Source of the DNA: Paulownia fortunei
Lineage: Eukaryota; Streptophyta; Magnoliopsida; Lamiales; Paulowniaceae
NCBI GenBank assembly: GCA_019321725.1
Contig: CM033107.1
Coordinates: forward strand, 15,429,445-15,493,444
Direction: 5' to 3'
DNA length: 64,000 nucleotides
Part shown: piece after piece, positions 11,310 through 20,517 of the stretch
Layout of the letters: each line of letters begins with the position of its first letter
Position numbering within the stretch: the first letter of the stretch is position 1
Position numbers and translations under genes: made by a program
Notes under the pieces: model-generated
Told to the model about the DNA's origin: nothing
What the model saw: the letters and a program-made list of their open reading frames with translations, nothing else
Database searches by the model: none

Positions 11310-11906
11310 TCACAAGAAAATTAACAATGTCAGCAAACCAAGGTAAAATAGAAACATTAATAGTTGTTCATCAGGGAAAGTATCATTAATAGGTATGGTT
11401 TGAAACGAGTCATCACAAACAAGTCTCGACAAATGATCGGCCACTACATTCTCTACTCTTTTTTTATCTCGAATATTAACATTAAATTCCTGGAGTAAGA
11501 GAATCCACCTAATCAGTCTTGGTTTAGCATCTTGTTTTGATAAAAGATATTTCAAAACTGCATGATCACTGAAAACAACAATTGGTGAGCCAACAAGATA
11601 AGATCAAAATTTATCCAATGCAAAAACTACAGCAAGTAATTCTTTTTCAATTGTTGTATAATTCAATTGAGCACCATTTAAAGTTTTACTTGCATAGTAA
11701 ATAACATATGGTTTTTTATCTTTTCTTTGTTCCAAGACAGCTCCAACAGCATAATCACTAGCATCACACATTATTTCAAAAGGTAAAGTCCAATCTGGAA
11801 GTTGCATGATTGGAGCAGACGTAAGCATGCTTTTAAGCTTAACAAAAGCATTTTCACAGTTTTCAATCCATTCAAAAATAGTGTCTTTTGTTAGAAGATT
11901 ACACAA
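11310..11906 (-). pseudogene. Athila RNase H domain
   Basis: RNase H degrades the RNA strand during reverse transcription. Two in-frame pieces (11604-11906 and 11310-11555) carry PFEIMCDASDYAVGAVLEQR with the first catalytic Asp, YYASKTLNGAQLNYTTIEKE with the Glu, and KYLLSKQDAKPRLIRWILLL and NVVADHLSRL at the C-terminus. The segment is shifted one frame from the reverse transcriptase upstream. An internal stop at about 11600 interrupts it. Confidence 0.9.
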
Positions 11907-11943
11907 AGGTTTAGATATTATAGTAAAATTTTTGATAAATCTT

Positions 11944-12690
11944 CTATAAAAACCAGCATGTCCTAAAAAATGATCTAATCTCCTTCACAGTCTTTGATGT
12001 TGGCAAATTGGCAATTAACTCAATTTTAGATTTATCAACCTCAATACCTTCTGATGATATAATGTGTCCAAGAACAATACCAGTTGTTACCATGAAGTGA
12101 CATTTCTCCCAATTGAGCACAAGATTCTTTTCTTCACACCTGATCAAAACCTTTTCTAAATTAGATAAGCAATCATCAAATGAATTACCAAAAATAGAAA
12201 AATCATCCATGTAGACTTCAAGAAAACGTTCAACCATGTCACTAAAAATACTAAGCATGCATCGTTGGAATGTAGCTGGTGCATTATATAATCCGAAATG
12301 CATCCTTCGATATGCAAAAGTACCAAAAAGACATGTAAAAGTTATTTTCTCTTAATCTTCAAGTACAATTGCAATTTGATTATACCCAGAATATCCATCT
12401 AAAAAGCAATAAAATTTATGTCCCGCAACTCTTTCTAAAATTTGATCCATGAAAGGTAATGGAAAATGATCTTTTCTAGTAACTCAGTTGAGTTTTCTAT
12501 AGTCAATGCACATTCGCCAACCAGTAACAGTCCTAGTTGGAATTAATTCATCATTCTCATTCTTGACTACAGTAACTCCAGATTTCTTAGGTACAACTTG
12601 AGTAGGACTTACCCATTTGCTATCAGAAATAGAATAAATGATTCCATTATCTAAGAGTTTAATGACTTCATTTCTTACTACTTCTTTCAT
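11944..12690 (-). pseudogene. Athila reverse transcriptase
   Basis: The N-terminal part (12484-12690) has KWVSPTQVVPKKSGVT and RMCIDYRKLN; the C-terminal part (11944-12303) has FGLYNAPATFQRCM and the catalytic YMDDFSIF box (about 12190-12213), followed by the thumb (GHIISSEGIEVDKSKIE). Both pieces are in the same frame as protease and gag, interrupted only by stop codons (for example at about 12481). A frame change follows at the RNase H junction. Confidence 0.92.
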
Positions 12691-12705
12691 ATTAGGATTT
12701 AGCCT

Positions 12706-13938
12706 TCATTGCATTTCTCTAGATGGTTTAGCATTTTCCTCTAGATAGATGTTATGTGTGCAAATGAAAGGATTAATACCTTTAATATCAGCAATGGTCC
12801 ATCCTAAAGTATTTTTATGCATTTTCAAAGTTTCGATTAACTTACCTTCTTGAAATGCATCGAGTTTGGAAGAAATTATTACTAGAAAAGTCTCATTCTC
12901 ACCCAAAAAAGAGTATTTCAAATTAACTGGCAAAGGTTTCAATTCAACCACGGGAGCTTTAATACTTGATGGAATAGATTTTTCTGTTGATGATGAAAGT
13001 TTTTCGAACCTTGGCTTCCAAAAATATTTTTCTTGTACCTGCAAAAATTCAGAGATAGTATTAGTTTGTTCCTTTCTATAAATACTTTCACTTTCAAAAT
13101 AAGTCTCCAAAGAATCTGAAGAGTTAGTAGTAGTAAAGTATTCATGAACAAGTTCCTCAATCGAATCCACTTCATGTACTTCGACATCTTCTGTAGGTTG
13201 CATACAAACTTTAAACACATTTAGTTCCAAAGTTATATTTTTAAATGATAACTTCAAAATACCATTTCTACAATTAATCAAAGCATTTGAAGTTGCAAGA
13301 AAAGGACGACCCAAAATGATAGAAATTTGTGTATGTGTTTGTGCAACGGGCTTTGTGTCCAAAATAATGAAATCAACTGGAAAGTGAAACTTATCAATTT
13401 GTACCAACACATCTTCTACTATCCCCTTTAGAACTTTAATCGAACGATCAGCTAGTTGGAGTACAACAGAAGTTGTTTTAAGTTCTCCCAAACCTAACTG
13501 TTCATAAACTGAGAAGGGTAGAAGATTTACACTAGCACCAAGATCAAGAAAAGCACGCTCTATTCTAGTGTTTCCTATGATACATGAAATGGTTGGACAA
13601 CCTGGATCTTTGTACTTTGGTGGAGTAAATTGTTGAATGATTGAACTAACACTTTCAGTTAAAAATGCCTTCTTTTGTACATGATGTTTTCTTTTGATTG
13701 TACATAAATCTTTCAAAAATTTGGCATAAGGTGGAACTTGCTTGACTGCATCCAATAATGGAATATTAATCTTGACTTGTTTAAAAATTTCATAAATTTT
13801 AGCATTTGAGTTCAATTTCTGAGTTGCTTGCAATCTTTGAGGAAAGGGTGCTGGAGGTAAATATTTTTCTTTTTCATCATTTTCACGCTTACCTTCTTCA
13901 AACTTACCTTTGTCGTCAAGACTATTTTCATTTTTCAT
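12706..13938 (-). CDS. Athila protease and connection to reverse transcriptase
   Basis: The longest open frame in the window, 410 residues. An acidic and Lys-rich N-terminus and a gag-pol linker (FEGKRENDEKEKY, PQRLQ) are followed by the retroviral-type aspartic protease region AFLDLGASVNLLPFSVYEQL (active site DLGAS in place of the usual DTG/DSG), then VEDVLVQIDKFHFPVDFIIL and ILGRPFLAT. The C-terminal third leads to the reverse transcriptase. It is in frame with gag upstream (one stop at 13939) and with the reverse transcriptase downstream (one stop at 12706), so it belonged to a single gag-pol polyprotein. Confidence 0.88.
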   Translation of the reverse strand: MKNENSLDDKGKFEEGKRENDEKEKYLPPAPFPQRLQATQKLNSNAKIYEIFKQVKINIPLLDAVKQVPPYAKFLKDLCTIKRKHHVQKKAFLTESVSSIIQQFTPPKYKDPGCPTISCIIGNTRIERAFLDLGASVNLLPFSVYEQLGLGELKTTSVVLQLADRSIKVLKGIVEDVLVQIDKFHFPVDFIILDTKPVAQTHTQISIILGRPFLATSNALINCRNGILKLSFKNITLELNVFKVCMQPTEDVEVHEVDSIEELVHEYFTTTNSSDSLETYFESESIYRKEQTNTISEFLQVQEKYFWKPRFEKLSSSTEKSIPSSIKAPVVELKPLPVNLKYSFLGENETFLVIISSKLDAFQEGKLIETLKMHKNTLGWTIADIKGINPFICTHNIYLEENAKPSREMQ

Positions 13939-15309
13939 TTATGAAGGTGGATTAGAAACTTTCTCCTTGGGATGAATAGTCTTGTCAACAACTTTTCCAT
14001 TCTGAAGAGTTGTAACTGAATTAGCCTCATTGACTACATTTTCACCTGAAGAAGAAACATGACACTGAGTAGAAGGATTAGGTTGAGGTTGAGCAGGAAA
14101 TTTACCTTTTTCATGAGTACGCAAAGAAGTTGTCAGTGTTGAAAGTGTGCTTCTGATCTCATTAATAGCTTGTGAAGTCTGATTATTGATGTTTGTTTGT
14201 TCATGCATAAATGCTTGTAAAGTCTCCTCAATGGATTTTGTATGTGGAGGTGGATAAGAATGAAATTTTTGTGGTTTTTGTGAATGCAGTGGTTGGGCAC
14301 GGTTATTATCTCGCCAACTGAAATTGGGATGATTTCTCCATTGTGGATTGTAAGTTTCAGAATATGGAGAATGGAAAGGTTTTTTGAATGTGTTCATAAA
14401 ATTTGCTTATACTGGAATGTTTGGACATTCATTGGTGGAGTGCCCCAAAATTTCACAATTGCTACAAACTTCTTCCTCTTGTACAGATTTGATTTCCTTT
14501 ACTTTTTTAAGTTCCATGGCTTCAACTTTTCTTGTTAAACTAGCAAGCCTAGCATTTAGATCATCTTCTGGGCTAAGGTAATATTTTCCTTTATTACTAT
14601 TAGCAAGATTAAATCTAATAGAACTTTCGGAAGAATTAACACTATGCCATGATTGCGAGTTTTCTGCCAAATGATCTAGATATTCTAGGGCTTCATCAGG
14701 TTCCTTATCAAGAAACTCACCATTACATATTGTTTCAACAAATTGTTTTGTTTCAGGAGTTAAACCTTCATAAAAGAAACTAATTAAGCGCCATTTTTCA
14801 AAACCATGATGTGAGCATGAATTCAACAAATCTTTAAATTTTTCCAATATTGAAAGAAAATTTCATTCGAATTTTGAGAAAAATTTTGAATTTTTTTTTT
14901 CAAAGCATTAGTTTTATGAGTTGGAAAGAATTTTTTCAAAGAATTCAGCTTGCATTTCTTGCCAAGTGCCAATTGACCTAGGTTTTAAAGAATTAAGCCA
15001 ATTTTTTGCTTTATCTTTTAAAGAGAAAGGAAATAATTTGAACTTAACAATCTCATTTGTGCAAGTTTGATCATCAAAAGTAGCACATACTTCATCAAAT
15101 TCTTTTAAATGCAAGTAAGGGCTTTCAGAGTCTAAACTATGGAAATTAGGAAGTAAAGGGATCATACCTGACTTGAATCGAAAATTGTTTGCATTTTGAG
15201 GAAAAATGAAACAAGAAGGAGAAGAATTTCGAGGAGGTTGCAAGTAATAACGCATGGTACGCACCTGTTGATTCTCATTTTCATCCTGGACACTTTCATT
15301 TTCAGCCAT
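13939..15309 (-). pseudogene. Athila gag
   Basis: Gag capsid and nucleocapsid. The start at the ATG at 15309 (MAENESVQDENENQQ) is preferred over upstream alternatives because the family N-terminus is acidic and precedes MRYYLQPPR. The capsid region has HLKEFDEVCATF and LFPFSLKDKAKNWLNSL; the second piece (14407-14847) has FFYEGLTPETKQFVET and a CCHC knuckle CSNCEILGHSTNEC; the third (13939-14397) is Pro/Gln/Asn-rich. All pieces keep one frame, broken by stops at about 14911, 14404 and 13939. Confidence 0.88.
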
Positions 15310-15486
15310 GGTGGAAGTGTGTGCAGATGATTCAAACAAATTTCCAAACAAAGTTTTGGAATTATTTCTTACTAAACGTCGAGAATTATGACTACGATAC
15401 CATATAATCATATATCCATAAAGAAAATAAACAAACTATATTTACAAAGGAAAAATATTAACAAACCTGAATACTTACCTTGTCTT

Positions 15487-15503
15487 CCCCGGCAACGGCG
15501 CCA
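15487..15503 (-). other. Primer-binding site of the Athila element (tRNA-Asp)
   Basis: The plus strand reads CCCCGGCAACGGCGCCA, which matches the 3' end of plant tRNA-Asp including CCA, 6 bases from the 5' LTR at 15510. This is the usual primer of Athila elements and supports the lineage call and the minus orientation. Confidence 0.9.
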
Positions 15504-15509
15504 AAAACT

Positions 15510-17094
15510 TGCTACAACTTTAAGGTTGCAAACCCAAGTGCAGGTTGTAGTAAGTAATAAATTTCTCGTGAGTTCGAGGTCGATCCACAGGGAAGTTGTT
15601 TGAAAAATTCAAGTTTATATTTCTAAAATGATGGAGTTAATGTGAATCAAAATATATGAACAATTAATGTATGATGTAACTAAAGAAAAACTGAAGTAAT
15701 AAAAGTACTGAGGATTAGGGATCCACTCTTGAGTTTTGGATAAAAAAATGGTTATTTATTCTTTTTACCTCTATTAATTGCCACAATTTGAATCCATACA
15801 TAATGAAGGTTCCAATGGGAAGATATTATCAAGTAACTTATGCAATAAGGTAATCATGATATTGTCTTACTATTGCAAATTATCTCTTAACGCCAACACT
15901 TATTTATGGGATCAAGCATTTATGTACACCTTCGTCAACAACATATCAAGGTTTCACATTAGCAGTCGGTGGGGTAAAACCGTACAATAAGCTAAATGAA
16001 CCCAAGTATTTGTTGTGCCATTGGAGATACATAAATCAAGAATCACCACAAAATAAGTAGGGTTTAGACCAAAAATAAAAATAATAATACAACATACTTA
16101 AACAATTTCTACCCTTATAACCATTTCTCTTCCTACATCAAGAGATTCACCCTTTTTCCTCAACAAAATGAAATTTAGAAAGACATAATAAAAGTAACAA
16201 AGACTAAAAATATAAGAGAAACTAGAGAATGCATTTCTATTACTACTAGAAAACTTACAATACTAGAAAATATACAAACTAGATAACTTAGCCTAAAGAA
16301 ACCCTCTACCCCCCTCTCTTACAAGCTTAATACATGGCCTATTTATAGTACTTGGAGTAAGCTAGAGGCCAATCAAATAATGGAGGGGTTAATCAAGTGG
16401 TATGCTAGTTGCCAAGAGTTGGTAAGTTGTTACACAAATTTCTCATCTACTGAATTGAATTACATTTTTCGGTTTGATACAGCTAGATTTTGAAGATACA
16501 TGAAGAATCAAAATTGTAGATCTTTCAACTCTGATATATTTTCATATATATTTTGTCAAATTTGGCGATCGGATGAAGGAGATATGGTCAAATTACCGAG
16601 TCATGTCCAAGAGCCGCCCTGTAACATCAGTAGCAATTTGTAGCCTATGGTTTTACCATTTTGACACATTTTCACACCATCTTATCTATAGGAAACTTGT
16701 TTATTTACCTCTGGGTATAACATATCCGAATTTTAGACCAAAATAAATTTGGGCTAAAGATATATAACCAAATTGGTAAAATAAGTCAATATTAGGCTGC
16801 CATTTTGTGCAACTACTTAGATGAATTTTTTGCTATCATCAAGACTTAATTGGGCTGAGCCTCCAACATAAAAGTTGTACCTCTATCTCTTAGATTTCAA
16901 ATGAAACAAGCTTCAGGTCCATAGAGCTTTTGATCATAAAGTTATACTCAAATTACAAAAACTGCACAAGTCTGGAAATATGCTTCCATTTATTCCCTAA
17001 CACAAAACGTTAATAAAACAATAATATTAACAAGAATAAAGCAAGAAAAGTATAAAGGATTTGATACAAAATATGTCAAAATATTCACTTATCA
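15510..17094 (-). repeat. 5' LTR of the Athila element
   Basis: 1585 bp, direct repeat of 5053-6660, with the same TGATAAGTG start and GTTGTAGCA end on the minus strand. It lacks a block of about 24 bases near 16799 that the other LTR keeps. Otherwise only scattered base changes are seen. Confidence 0.93.
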
Positions 17095-18227
17095 GATGTG
17101 GTGACCTATAAATATGACTGGTTGCAAAAGATTATACTCAAAAGCAACAAATTGATTAAGAGAAAACATTTTCACTTGTAGCGATGCTTAAATTCATTCG
17201 GATATTGCTAGCTATATCAACATATTATGACTATAAGATATGACAAATGGATGTGAAGACCACCTTCTTTAATGGGAACATTAAGGAAGAGATTTATATG
17301 AGAAAACTTGAGAGCTTCATATCTAGAGGGAGCAAGCAAAAAATTTGCAAACTCCAGAGATCTTTTATGGACTTAAGCAGGCTTCCGAATATGGCATATC
17401 CAGTTCGATGAGACAATCAAAATTCCACAAATACCTGGATGAACCTTGTGTCTACAAAAATATTAGTGGAAGTGCAGTTATATTTGTTGTGTTGTATGTT
17501 GATGACATTCTACTAATTAGGAATGATAAAGGAAGCTGCAGTCAACTAAAACTTGATTGTCTAACCAATTCTCCATGAAGGATTTGGGAATTACATTCTT
17601 TATACTTGGTATAAAGATCTATATAGATAGTTCTAGGAGGATGATCGATTTATTCCAATCCACATACACATATAAGATGCTAAAGAGGTTTAGTATGGAG
17701 GAATCCAAGAGGAGAAATCTATTTATGAGTCATGGCATCTTTCTATCGAAGTCTATGTCACCTAACACTCCCAAGGAGAAAGAAAGGATGACTCGCACAC
17801 CTTATGCATCCGCTATTGTAAGCATAATGTATGGAATGCTACGAGGCTTGATATCGCATATGCTCTGAGTGTCACGAGCAGATATTAGTTTAATCTAGGC
17901 AAAGAGTATTGGTAGGCCGTAAAAATGGTTTGTAAGTACTTAAGAAGGACTAATGATATCTTCTTTTTATACGGTGCTGGAGAACTGAAACTAGAAGACT
18001 ACAATGATTCTAGTTTTTGGTCAGATATAGATAACTTAAAATTAATGTCTGAATTCATATTCACCTTAAATGGAGGTACAGTCAGCTGGAAGAGTTCCAA
18101 GCGAGAAATAACTATGGACTCTACCACTGAGGCTGATTATATTAATGCATGTAATGTAACAAATGAAGTTGTTTGGATGAAGAACTTCATCGAAGGTTTG
18201 GATATATCTCCATCCATTGTTGAGTGA
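17095..18227 (+). pseudogene. Copia A1 pol, 3' part: reverse transcriptase and RNase H
   Basis: Resumes the frame broken at 5052 (VVTYK follows the duplicated GATGT). It has YGLKQAS at about 17365, the YVDDILLI box near 17500, the thumb (SMKDLGITFFILGIKIY) at 17557, and Copia RNase H with SWKSSKREITMDSTTEADY at about 18090. Several frame breaks split it. It ends abruptly at 18227, short of the normal RNase H end and polypurine tract, where inverted LTR sequence begins. Confidence 0.85.
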
Positions 18228-18655
18228 ACCTATTTCTTATTGTGAGTACCATACAAGTACAGTCTTTTCCATTACATAATCTCCTAATTAAGTTTAGAGC
18301 ATGGATTATTAGTCAAATCCTATTTGACTTAATAAATATGATTTTGTTTCTAGTCTCATTGACTCTTGATGAATCATTAGAAAACTTTTGTCTAATTTTC
18401 ATCCTGCTCTAACCAAAGACTTTTGAGTCAAGAAATATGAAATGCATTCTACTAGATAGGTGTCAGATCTTTTGTTGGTCACTCATTAACCTCTATACAC
18501 GATGATGTTGCACCTAATATATTCCCCTTGTGATTTTCAAGCAATTGAGGCATACATCAAAGTGCAACATGTAGTGCATAAGGTTAACATAGTGCCCCAG
18601 GTCCAAGGACTATTTCATGCACTGTCAGAAAATTCTCATTCGATAAATAATATTT
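18228..18655 (-). repeat. Inverted fragment of family A LTR
   Basis: From GAACCTATTTC onward this reads as the reverse complement of the LTR interior (compare about 44962 back to 44510 in A2). It replaces the expected end of RNase H and the LTR start, and makes an inverted repeat with the next feature. Confidence 0.75.
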
Positions 18656-19017
18656 GTCATTGAGAATTTCCCATGGGATTTTCAATTGGAAATAAAATAT
18701 TATCGAATAGAATTTCCTTGTTACGATAGTACAAGAGTTAGTCCTTAGACTTGAGACACCATCTTAACCTTGTTCATGACATATTATACTTGATTTATTT
18801 TTCAATTGTATGACAATCACAGAGAGAATATTTTTGGTGCAATATGAACTTTCAGAGTTTAATAAGTAGTCAGTAGAGGATCTATCACCTATCTAGATGA
18901 ATAGGTAAATATCCGATATTTTTCACTGTACTTGACTCTAGAAGTTCTTGACCAAGTTTGAATGGAAATTAGAAAATGATTTTTTTAATTTTCTTGTCAA
19001 GTCAAGTGGCTAGGATT
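18656..19017 (+). repeat. Copia A1 3' LTR, left part
   Basis: Plus-orientation LTR sequence, from TTTTCAATTGG through CACCTATCTAGATGAATAGGT and CACTGTACTTGACTCTAGAA to GGCTAGGATTTT, matching about 44505-44850 of A2. The LTR is interrupted here and appears to continue at about 42456, so everything between was inserted into it. Confidence 0.72.
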
Positions 19018-19218
19018 TTCTTAAAAAAAAACACCGGCTTGTATCTGGATAGGAAGTTTGGCATAGGCCACTACCATTTAATTAAATAAATATAATACAA
19101 AGTAAATTTATACAAACCAAAAGCAATAAGTAATACTTATCCCCTTACAAGAAATTTAAAACCAACAAAATAAGTTGCAAAATAATGAAGCACAAAGATT
19201 ATATTTGTTTGCAAAAAA
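19018..19218 (-). repeat. Probable 5'-truncated LINE 3' end
   Basis: The first 65 bases (AAACACC ... TTTGGCATAGGCC ... CTACCATTTA) match the LINE 3' end at about 20252-20300 (AAACACC ... TTAGGCATAGACC ... CTACCCATTTA). The rest is AT-rich with no gene. It suggests a second, short LINE tail next to the 14-3-3 retrocopy. Confidence 0.4.
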
Positions 19219-19251
19219 GCTATCATAAATCTTGACTAGAACTTTTATTTG
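19219..19251. repeat. Imperfect direct repeat, left of the 14-3-3 retrocopy
   Basis: GCTATCATAAATCTTGACTAG followed by a T-rich tail is repeated at 20199-20232 as GCTATAAATCTTGACTAG plus a T-rich tail. The pair brackets the 14-3-3 retrocopy and is the likely target-site duplication of its insertion. Confidence 0.55.
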
Positions 19252-19371
19252 TACATTTTTAGCATATCGATAAAGACTTCCTACAACATAAGGATTTCTA
19301 CACTAAAACAGCAAAATGCAGAATACAATGTTACAATACAAATTCATCACTATTATCCCTAGCCAGATTCA

Positions 19372-20128
19372 CATTTTGAAGCTTCCTCGATCTCATCCCC
19401 AGTATCATCAGCTATATCAGAAGTCCCAAAGAGTTGAATTATCTTAGAAAAGTTGCATAATCAGTGTGTTGTCCTTGTATGATTCCTCACCTAATGTATC
19501 TAGCTCAGAAATAGCTTCATCAAAAGCCTACTTAACAAGGTTGCAAGCACGATCTGGACAGTTAAGGATTTCATAATAGAAAATAGAGAAATTAAGTGCA
19601 AGTCCTAGCCTGATTGGGTGAGTAGGAGCCAACTCAGCCAACGCAATATCCTGAGCAGACTTATAAGCTAGCAAAGTGCTCTCAGTAGCTTCCTTCCTTT
19701 CGGTCCCAATCTTAAACTCAACCAAATTCCTATGATAATCACCCTTATCTTCAAGTAAAACACCTTGGATTCAGCTGAAGAGACAGAGGGAATGAGATGG
19801 GTCTCAAGTAGTCCCAATCACAAATCTTGCTGAGTTCTGCCTCAATCTTACCCCGGTAGTCCTTAATAATGTTCACATGATCCTCGTTCCCATGACTCTC
19901 TTCCTTCTGCTCAATAGAAGAGATGATCCTCCATGAAGCCCTCCTAGAAGCAATCACATTCTTATACGCTACTTAGAGGAGGTTCCTTTCCTCAACAGTC
20001 ACCTCATCACTATCAATAGTCTTCGCAACTTTCTCCATAAACTCAACCATCTCCTCATACCGCTCACCCTGTTTGGCTAACTTGGCCATGTAAATATTTT
20101 TCTCCCGTGATGAATCAACTGGCGACAT
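19372..20128 (-). pseudogene. Processed 14-3-3 pseudogene
   Basis: 14-3-3 proteins bind phosphoserine or phosphothreonine peptides. Reading from the ATG at 20128 ([18 protein letters not shown]) it passes [12 protein letters not shown], a stop at [39 protein letters not shown], a frameshift, then [50 protein letters not shown] and a C-terminus DDTGDEIEEASK ending at a TAG. It covers essentially the full protein (about 250 codons) with no introns, whereas plant 14-3-3 genes have them, so it is a retrocopy. At least two frameshifts and several stops disable it. Imperfect direct repeats flank it. Confidence 0.93.
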
Positions 20129-20198
20129 GTTTTTATGTGCTAAATAGTATTACACCTCTAGTGTTAGATGTTGGCTTTGAATGCCCAAAAATTTACCT

Positions 20199-20232
20199 TC
20201 ATAAAAATGGCTATAAATCTTGACTAGGATTT
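20199..20232. repeat. Imperfect direct repeat, right of the 14-3-3 retrocopy
   Basis: Partner of 19219-19251. It lies about 70 bases beyond the 14-3-3 start codon, which would leave a short 5' UTR, and it runs into the poly(A) tail of the LINE (T-rich on the plus strand), so the retrocopy seems to have inserted at the LINE 3' end. Confidence 0.55.
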
Positions 20233-20517
20233 TTATTTTTTATTTTTTGTTAAAAACACCTATGTGTGAGTAGGGTGTTAGGCATAGACCCTACCCATTT
20301 ATCACTCATAAGAGTATAAGTGTATCTATGCAATTCAAAAGTGAAAATTCAAATAAGGAGTACTACTCCCTTATAATTAAAAATCAAAATGAAGAAAAAC
20401 CTAATTTGTTTAGTCTTAATTCACCTCGGATAGGAGCATACCAATTGTGATCTAATAACATCTCAAACCTTTGAAGTTCACAACCTTGATTAGCCAATCA
20501 ATCCCCTGCCTTATTTG
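20222..20517 (-). pseudogene. LINE RNase H end, 3' UTR and A-rich tail
   Basis: From 20517 downward a frame reads NKAGDWLANQGCELQRF, the usual end of a plant LINE RNase H domain, then runs to a stop near 20380. The 3' UTR follows and ends in an A-rich tail, seen on the plus strand as T-runs at 20228-20251. The frame is the continuation of the RNase H that breaks off at 27084. Confidence 0.75.

Larger units (their letters stand above)
5053..17094 (-). mobile_element. Athila-type Ty3/Gypsy LTR retrotransposon carrying a LOG gene
   Basis: Complete 12,042-bp element, transcribed on the minus strand: 5' LTR at the right, tRNA-Asp primer site, gag, protease, reverse transcriptase, RNase H, integrase, then accessory ORFs (cysteine-containing ORF and LOG), polypurine tract and 3' LTR at the left. 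A perfect 5-bp target duplication GATGT flanks it (5048-5052 and 17095-17099), and the interrupted Copia reverse transcriptase continues across it. The tRNA-Asp primer site and pol wording (IRDKKRVENVVADHLSRL) point to the Athila lineage. Gag-pol has in-frame stops and several frameshifts, so this copy is not autonomous. Confidence 0.93.
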
